A stretch of DNA of 64,000 bases from NCBI GenBank assembly GCA_003254905.1, contig QANU01012207.1:278680-342679 (forward strand), given 5' to 3'. Source of the DNA: Nissolia schottii (taxonomy: Eukaryota; Streptophyta; Magnoliopsida; Fabales; Fabaceae). The notes under the pieces were generated by a model. The model searched no databases. It had not been told where the DNA came from and worked only from the letters and a program-made list of their open reading frames with translations. Shown here piece by piece: positions 58,801 to 64,000 of the stretch (position 1 is its first letter; each line of letters opens with the position of its first letter). Made by a program: the position numbers and the translations under genes.

Positions 58801-58997
58801 GAATTGGGTGTGTCCGTGACTATCCTGAGCACCTCCAATCAAGGGCATTGGAGCAAGTTAACTTGTCCCCAAGGCCTGCTTCAGCACGATATGGCCCAAT
58901 CCCTTCACCCAGGCCCAGCCCAAAAGTTAGGATCTCACCCAGGCTTGCGTATATGGGCTTACCCAGCCCAAGAACCTCAATTCCCACTGCAAATTGA
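55820..58997 (+). CDS. IQM-family IQ-motif calmodulin-binding protein
   Basis: IQM proteins bind calmodulin through one IQ motif, mostly without calcium. Arabidopsis members act in stomatal movement, seed germination and jasmonate control (known). Exons: 55820-56295, 56597-56711, 56842-56907, 57001-57089, 57458-57545, 57668-57898, 58375-58476, 58581-58997. Phases close to 1584 nt, 527 aa. The start [20 protein letters not shown] is the family N-terminus, so the upstream in-frame ATG (55706) is not used here. The IQ motif is near 129-150 ([15 protein letters not shown]). Family blocks follow: [80 protein letters not shown] and [15 protein letters not shown]. The C-terminal tail is rich in Pro and Ser ([14 protein letters not shown]), as in IQM1/IQM4 types. 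Which paralogue it is cannot be settled by eye. Confidence 0.94.
56340..56475 (+). repeat. GCACAAAC repeat fragment in IQM intron 1
   Basis: ATTACAAACTTATAAACGAT, CTCAACTATACTTAATTAAG and TGCACAAACATTACATGAGT match the arrays at 33185-33250 and 17650-17760. It lies wholly in intron 1 and does not affect splicing. Confidence 0.75.
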
Positions 58998-60189
58998 GGC
59001 CCTTTAAGGAGTCAGCTATGATGGTGACACTTGAGTTGAGACTAGGATTATGATATGATGATGACATCCGAGGGACTAACTTTATCCCTAGCTTGTTTTG
59101 ATTTTGGTTTATTTTTTTATTTATTTTGTTTATTCATTTATTTGTAAATTGTAATCCTTCACTCAATTTGCCTCTCTTACTCTTTTGGGAAGACGATTCA
59201 GCACGTTCTTTACTGAAAGTAATAGAGGACAAAATTTCATGTAAAAAAAAGTACAAAATGTTGAATAAAAAATTTAACAAGAGCAATTCTTGTCTTTTGA
59301 TTCTCTGGGTAAAGTTATTTTTAAAGATTTTATATTAATTTTTAGCAAAATACTTTTTAACAAAATGCTCTTAAGGGGAAAAAAAAAACTCTATCTATCA
59401 TTAACATTTTTAAGTTAATGTATTTGGATATAATTTTTTACTGTTAAGTTAATATATCTGAATACAGTTTTGTATCCAGATACATTGATTTAAAGATGTG
59501 CACAAAATGTTAAAAAAAGGCCAATAATATAAATGTATTGAACACTTTTTAGCATGAACATATTTTTCGTAGCAACCGAACCATAATTTCATTGGTCAAT
59601 TGTCCTTAATTTTCTATAAATTCTTGTATTCTCTCTTTTCTAGTTACAATTACTCATTTCTCATTTGCACAATAAGTGTATACGTGCATTTTCGTGCTAT
59701 ATGGCTCTTTACTCATTTCTCATTTGCATAATAAGCGTATTCGTGCATTTCGTGCTATTTGGCTTCGGGCCATATAGCACTGTTCTGGCGATGATAAACG
59801 TAATTACGTAAACCCATCATAGAAGATCAAGCCATGATTTTCTTCTTGTTCACAGATAGATTAGAAAGAAAAAAAATTACGCCAACTTTTTCTTTAAATT
59901 CATCAATATTACATTTGTTCTTTTTAATTTGTAAAATATATTTGCCCTTTTTAATTTGCATGTATCACTCATTTTCATTGTCTCTAAATTGTTTTTTTTC
60001 AAATTCTAATAATATCCCTAAAAGAATCTTAATCCTCAATTATCTTCTTCTTCACTCATCTCCACCATCATCCCACCTTCACCTGCCCCTACCTCTCCAC
60101 CACCCACCACCACAATATTCTGTCAACATTGCATGGCTGATCTTCCCTTATAACCCATAGGCTATCGGTGGGGGAACACAGAGTAGCGA
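58998..60189. other. IQM 3' flank and AT-rich intergenic DNA
   Basis: The first 200-300 bases are probably the IQM 3' UTR. A 59-bp tandem duplication lies at 59651-59765. No gene is seen. Confidence 0.5.
59651..59765 (+). repeat. 59-bp tandem duplication
   Basis: Two copies of a unit starting TACTCATTTCTCATTTGCA and ending CGTGCTAT-TGGCT, about 88% identical. Confidence 0.85.
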
Positions 60190-61430
60190 TGTAACATCCC
60201 GGATTTTTCCTTATGGAAATTCGTTAAATAAATAATTACGAAAAATCGGTCAATGGATAAAAACACGAGGAGGATAAAAACGCCGCGTGTAACCTGTAAA
60301 ACCTCGGCCAAAATAAGGTTTTGTGATTTTCGTGGATTTTTCTGAGCCTCCGAACGATTTTCAATTCTATCGGAAATTATTATGGATACCGACAGTGTCC
60401 GTACAATACACCAATAAGACAATAAATTCCCGAAAACCTTAACTAGACCTAAACTACTAATAAGGAAAATTAGTAGATCGCGATGACGTGTCCGGGATAT
60501 TTTTCGAACAACCGTACGCATAGTGAGGGGACAGTTAATGACCAAACATGATCAAACACGGACGAATTTTGGGAGAGATTTCCCCTTGGCCTGTCGTGCA
60601 TGATCACAAGCCCATCCCCTCCAACAACTCTCTTCCACCTCAAAAATGACCATGCCTAACCCATTATTCACTCACTCTCACACTCCACTTATCCACTCAA
60701 AATCTTTCCATAATTTTCTCCCAACCACCGAGACTCTGCAGCCAGCTCCACTTCTCATCTTCACTCCCTCTCCATTTCTTTCCCAAGGAAACCAAGGGAA
60801 AACCAAGCTTCCATCATAGTCCACCATCCTTGTCAAGCAAAGCTTGAAGCTCTACTTTCATTCCTCCTCACAAAATCACCAAGAATCTACTCCCCACTGT
60901 TCTCCCCAACCCAAGTGGCCACATAAATCACTGCCAACATCATATCCCCAAGTTCCTCTTCTTATTGGAAGGGAAGGCAAGCTTGGAGTTCCAAGCCTTC
61001 TTCTCCAACATCCAACCCTCTTGAAGGTGGGGGAAAGCTTGTCATAAATCACCCTTGGGTGATATATGGGAGTTGTATGTGTGTTTAAAGTGATAAATAT
61101 GAGTGGGTGCTAGGATGGGAAGCAAGAAAAACCATCAGGACCTATTTCAGGTCAGTGGTCATTCGAATGAATCCCGTAGGGTCATTTGAATGAACCACAA
61201 ATGTTTCAGAAAACAAGTGTGAAAAACCACGAGCCATTCGAATGACTACTGTAGAGTCATTCGAATGAGTCGTGAGAAGAGGCAATTTTAAAGGCTAGAG
61301 AGGCAAGTCATTTGAATGCCTTGGCCTTGGACATTCGAATGACAACCTCACTGAGTGATTTAGAGAGAAAAGGCCAGAATCATTCAAATGGCCACTCAGG
61401 GGGCATTCGAATGACGAGAGATTCGAATGA
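60190..61430 (+). mobile_element. 5' part of a long LTR with ATTCGAATGA array
   Basis: It starts TGTAACATCCCGGATTTTTC at 60190. The CGATGACGTGTCCGG and ATATTTTTCGAACA blocks align with the LTRs at 8082 and 600. The array at 61160-61425 matches 36559-36800 closely over 250 bases. It ends abruptly near 61430, where a different LTR end begins. Confidence 0.75.
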
Positions 61431-61439
61431 CGTGCTAAA

Positions 61440-62490
61440 CAGAGAGTGAATATCAAGATTCAGTAAAAGTGTCTCGAGCGAGACACAGTGGATCTCACGC
61501 AATACATTATTTCAGGAGGCCCAAACCGCATGAAAACCTAGGTTAAAACATGTCAGAGAAAAGAATACCAAACCATTACAAATCAATTCCAATTTTGTCA
61601 GAATTTTGAATACTTTTGTCGTCATCTAGGTGGAGAGAGAAAGAACATACTAGGAGGTTCAAGAACGCTAAGGAAGGGGATCGATTGGATTGTGATTCAA
61701 TTCCAAGGCTTCCTTAGTTTCTATTTATTTTCCTATCTTTTCATTATTTATTGTTAATTTCAGTTTTCACATCATGAACTAATTCTCCTTTGGATTGGAA
61801 GGATGATGTAACCATAATACTTTCTTTTAATTCCAATTTCGATGTTATTCAATTGTGTTTCTTTGTGAATTAATTTCTCTATGCTTGATTTTCGTTAACT
61901 GACCATTAATGAATTGTTAGTAAACCTAAGGGAATTTTGAGAAAAGTAACCTAGGTGGTAATGAGAAATTGATCTTCACGTAGCTATTTCTTATATTAGA
62001 GATAAGAATAGAGGGTAGTGCAACCCTTAGCCTCACACGCTACCAAAGATTCATAAAACCTAATCCCTAATTCCTAGGCGAACTAGATTAATTTTAAGAT
62101 ATTGGTTAATTGGGTCGTTCATAGGAGGTATGCATGATCTTGAGAGAGACTTGTGTTAGAATAGGAATGTAGGTTGTCCTGCAAAAATAATTTGAATAAT
62201 AAAGAAAGCGGAATTAGGGGAATATTAATGGTGAAATCGGAGTCTCAATCACCTTAATCTCTGAATAAAATCCCATTTGCTTGATCTGCATTTTTAATTT
62301 CTACCATATTTAATATATATTGCTTGAAATTCAATTCTACAAATCCCTTTTTCGTGATTCAACTCTTGAGTTATAATTCTTGATTTCACCTTTGATCATA
62401 ACTGTTCTCGTGGGAACGATACTTTGGTCTTTAAGACCAATACTTTATTACTTGGCGACGTGGTATACTTGCCATGTGTGTTTTTCTTAC
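61440..62490 (+). mobile_element. Ogre/Athila-like LTR 3' part
   Basis: It ends with TCGTGGGAACGATACTTTGG, TTACTTGGCGACGTGG and TATACTTGCCA, the known terminal signature of these LTRs. 62350-62490 matches 34205-34385. The interior (leader, primer site, gag) is not present downstream. Confidence 0.5.
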
Positions 62491-62496
62491 ACCAAC

Positions 62497-62900
62497 AATG
62501 AGATTGCAATGGGGAGGAACAAAATGTCTGAGGAGTTATTATCCGGATTCAGGTGATAGGCTACAAGCAACTCGTGAGTTTGTTAAGTTCTCAAGTGGAG
62601 AACAAGAGTTTAGCCAATTTGATAGCCTACATGATAGATGGGAGCTTAATCCAAGAGAATAGTGGATGGCATATGGAGTTTCTCTTACAAAGATTTATCC
62701 AATTGCCTCGAAGCTTCTTTCACAACCAAGTTCTTCCTCTTATTGTGAAAGAAATTAGAGCACCTATTCCTTTATCCACTCAATGAGAAGGAATAGGTTG
62801 AATCTTAAGAAAGCTGAAGATATAGTGTTCATACACACAAATCTCCGTAATAATAAGAAGTGTGAGGAGGGTGAGACAAGTATGTGAGATGTTGGTGGAG
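62497..62900 (+). pseudogene. hAT transposase C-terminal (dimerisation domain) fragment
   Basis: Translation of 62491-62900 gives YPIASKLLSQPSSSYCERN, a stop, then STYSFIHSMRRNRLNLKKAE and DIVFIHTNLR. This is the hATC domain of plant hAT transposases, where CERNWS is the usual motif: here the Trp codon is a TAG stop. The N-terminal zinc finger and catalytic core are absent. Confidence 0.85.
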
Positions 62901-64000
62901 ATGCTTCCGATCCATTTGAGGGAGTTGGGATTCTTGAAGTTGCAAACATTTCACTTGATCAACCTAACTTAGAAGCTATTCTTTCTTGTGATAATAGGGA
63001 TGGGAATGATGAGATTGAAATTATTAATATCCCAGTTTGATTGTTTTGTTCTTATTTCGAATGTTTTGAGATATAATATTGAACAATTTAGCTTATTTTA
63101 TGTTAACTTTAGCATTTTTTTAATTTGAGATGTAATGTTGAACAATTTAACTTTATTTAATGTTAAAATTATTATGTTTCTTTTAATTATCTTATAATTT
63201 TTTTATTATATATATTCGGTGCACCCATACTCCTGTTTTTTAAAAAAAATTTGTATCTCATACACATATCCGTATCCGGTACTGCACCGATGCCCATGCA
63301 ACGTAGCTTCTAGTATAATTGCATCAAAACTACCTTGTTAGTACATTCCGCACAGGAAGAAAATAAACTTTAATTTGAGTAAATTTTGTAATTGAATAAA
63401 TTGCAAAAAGACAACTCAGGAGTGAATAACCAATCACTCAATCACCCATCGTACCGGAAAAATAAAACGGACGAAAGAAAAAGTGTTAACATGAAAAATA
63501 AAAAAAATAAAAAGTTACCCACTAATCATTTTGTTTTGGACACCAAGAATACTACTAGTCTTAACTAATTTTGGGGGTAATAACCCCAATTTCGTGGGAC
63601 CGTATGGCCATCTAGCTTTTCACATGAACTGCACTGATATAGTAATTTTTCTGCAGTGCAGAGTAGGCTATATAGGTAATGCATTAACAAGAAATTCTTT
63701 TATACACAATGACATGTAAAACAAACCACACATTTTATGAGATATATACCACTATCATTTTTAGGAAAAAAAAGATTAAAAAAAATGATTAATAATGTAT
63801 ACTTCATGTGTTAGAAATTTGTATTTCCAATAATTGTATGAGCTCATATTAAACAATTATATTAGTTATTTATCATAAAGAGATTTGATCTTAGTAATCT
63901 AATTTTTGTTAAGCCTGTTGGACTCAAAGAAAACGAATGTGAGCCCAATATGAGTGGATATCAGTATTGGCCCAGTAGAGAATAATGGGAACCTGGTGAG
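62901..64000. other. intergenic, no gene recognised
   Basis: AT-rich. 62901-63040 could be a further tail of the hAT fragment (Asp/Asn/Glu-rich in one frame). Nothing else is supported. Confidence 0.4.

Overview
This window is eukaryotic nuclear DNA from a flowering plant. The evidence is GT-AG introns, plant-specific gene families (an NPR1-type salicylate receptor, an IQM calmodulin-binding protein, a NAP1 chaperone with a plant CaaX tail), tRNA-derived SINEs, and long TGTAACA...TGTTACA LTRs. A eudicot is clear. A legume is my best guess from the protein and repeat flavour, but that is inference. There are two N gaps (24155-24235, 48398-48654) and five single Ns (16453, 17207, 17764, 21124, 55035). 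At least three of the single Ns sit where one copy of a duplicated segment stops, which points to contig joins between haplotypes.

Five genes can be modelled exon by exon with phases that close. They are NAP1 (minus, 2553-5931, 11 exons, 364 aa); nuclear organellar ribosomal protein bS16/RPS16 (plus, 13653-15364, 3 exons, 136 aa); NPR1-like (minus, 19017-24098, 605 aa with one copy of a duplicated exon 3); an unrecognised 162 aa protein with two internal repeats (minus, 29871-32001, 4 exons); and an IQM-family protein (plus, 55820-58997, 8 exons, 527 aa). They are unrelated housekeeping, defence and calcium-signalling genes. Nothing suggests they act as a cluster.

The rest is mostly repeats. 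1-2250: LTR pieces. 6200-13150: LTR fragments and a 3.16 kb LTR (8082-11240). 15500-18900: a fold-back element, duplicated segments, an LTR fragment and a SINE. 19860-22020: a tandem duplication inside NPR1 carrying a MITE and a SINE fragment in one copy only. 24300-28740: AT-rich DNA, a CTAT microsatellite, direct repeats, a complete SINE and an 82-bp satellite-like array. 32785-33490: an array of GCACAAAC-type units. 34200-45760: copia fragments and a three-level nest of related long LTRs. 46759-49973: a complete LTR element with matching LTRs and target duplication. 51485-54640: a decayed Ty3/gypsy chromovirus pol and LTR. 60190-62900: an LTR 5' part, an Ogre/Athila-like LTR end and a hAT transposase tail.

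The points most worth a second look are the in-frame duplication of NPR1 exon 3 (real or an assembly artefact), a stem-loop conserved across four long LTRs, short palindromic motif arrays that differ between LTR copies, and a possible secreted alternative N-terminus for the unrecognised gene. I see no clear evidence of a wholly new biological system.
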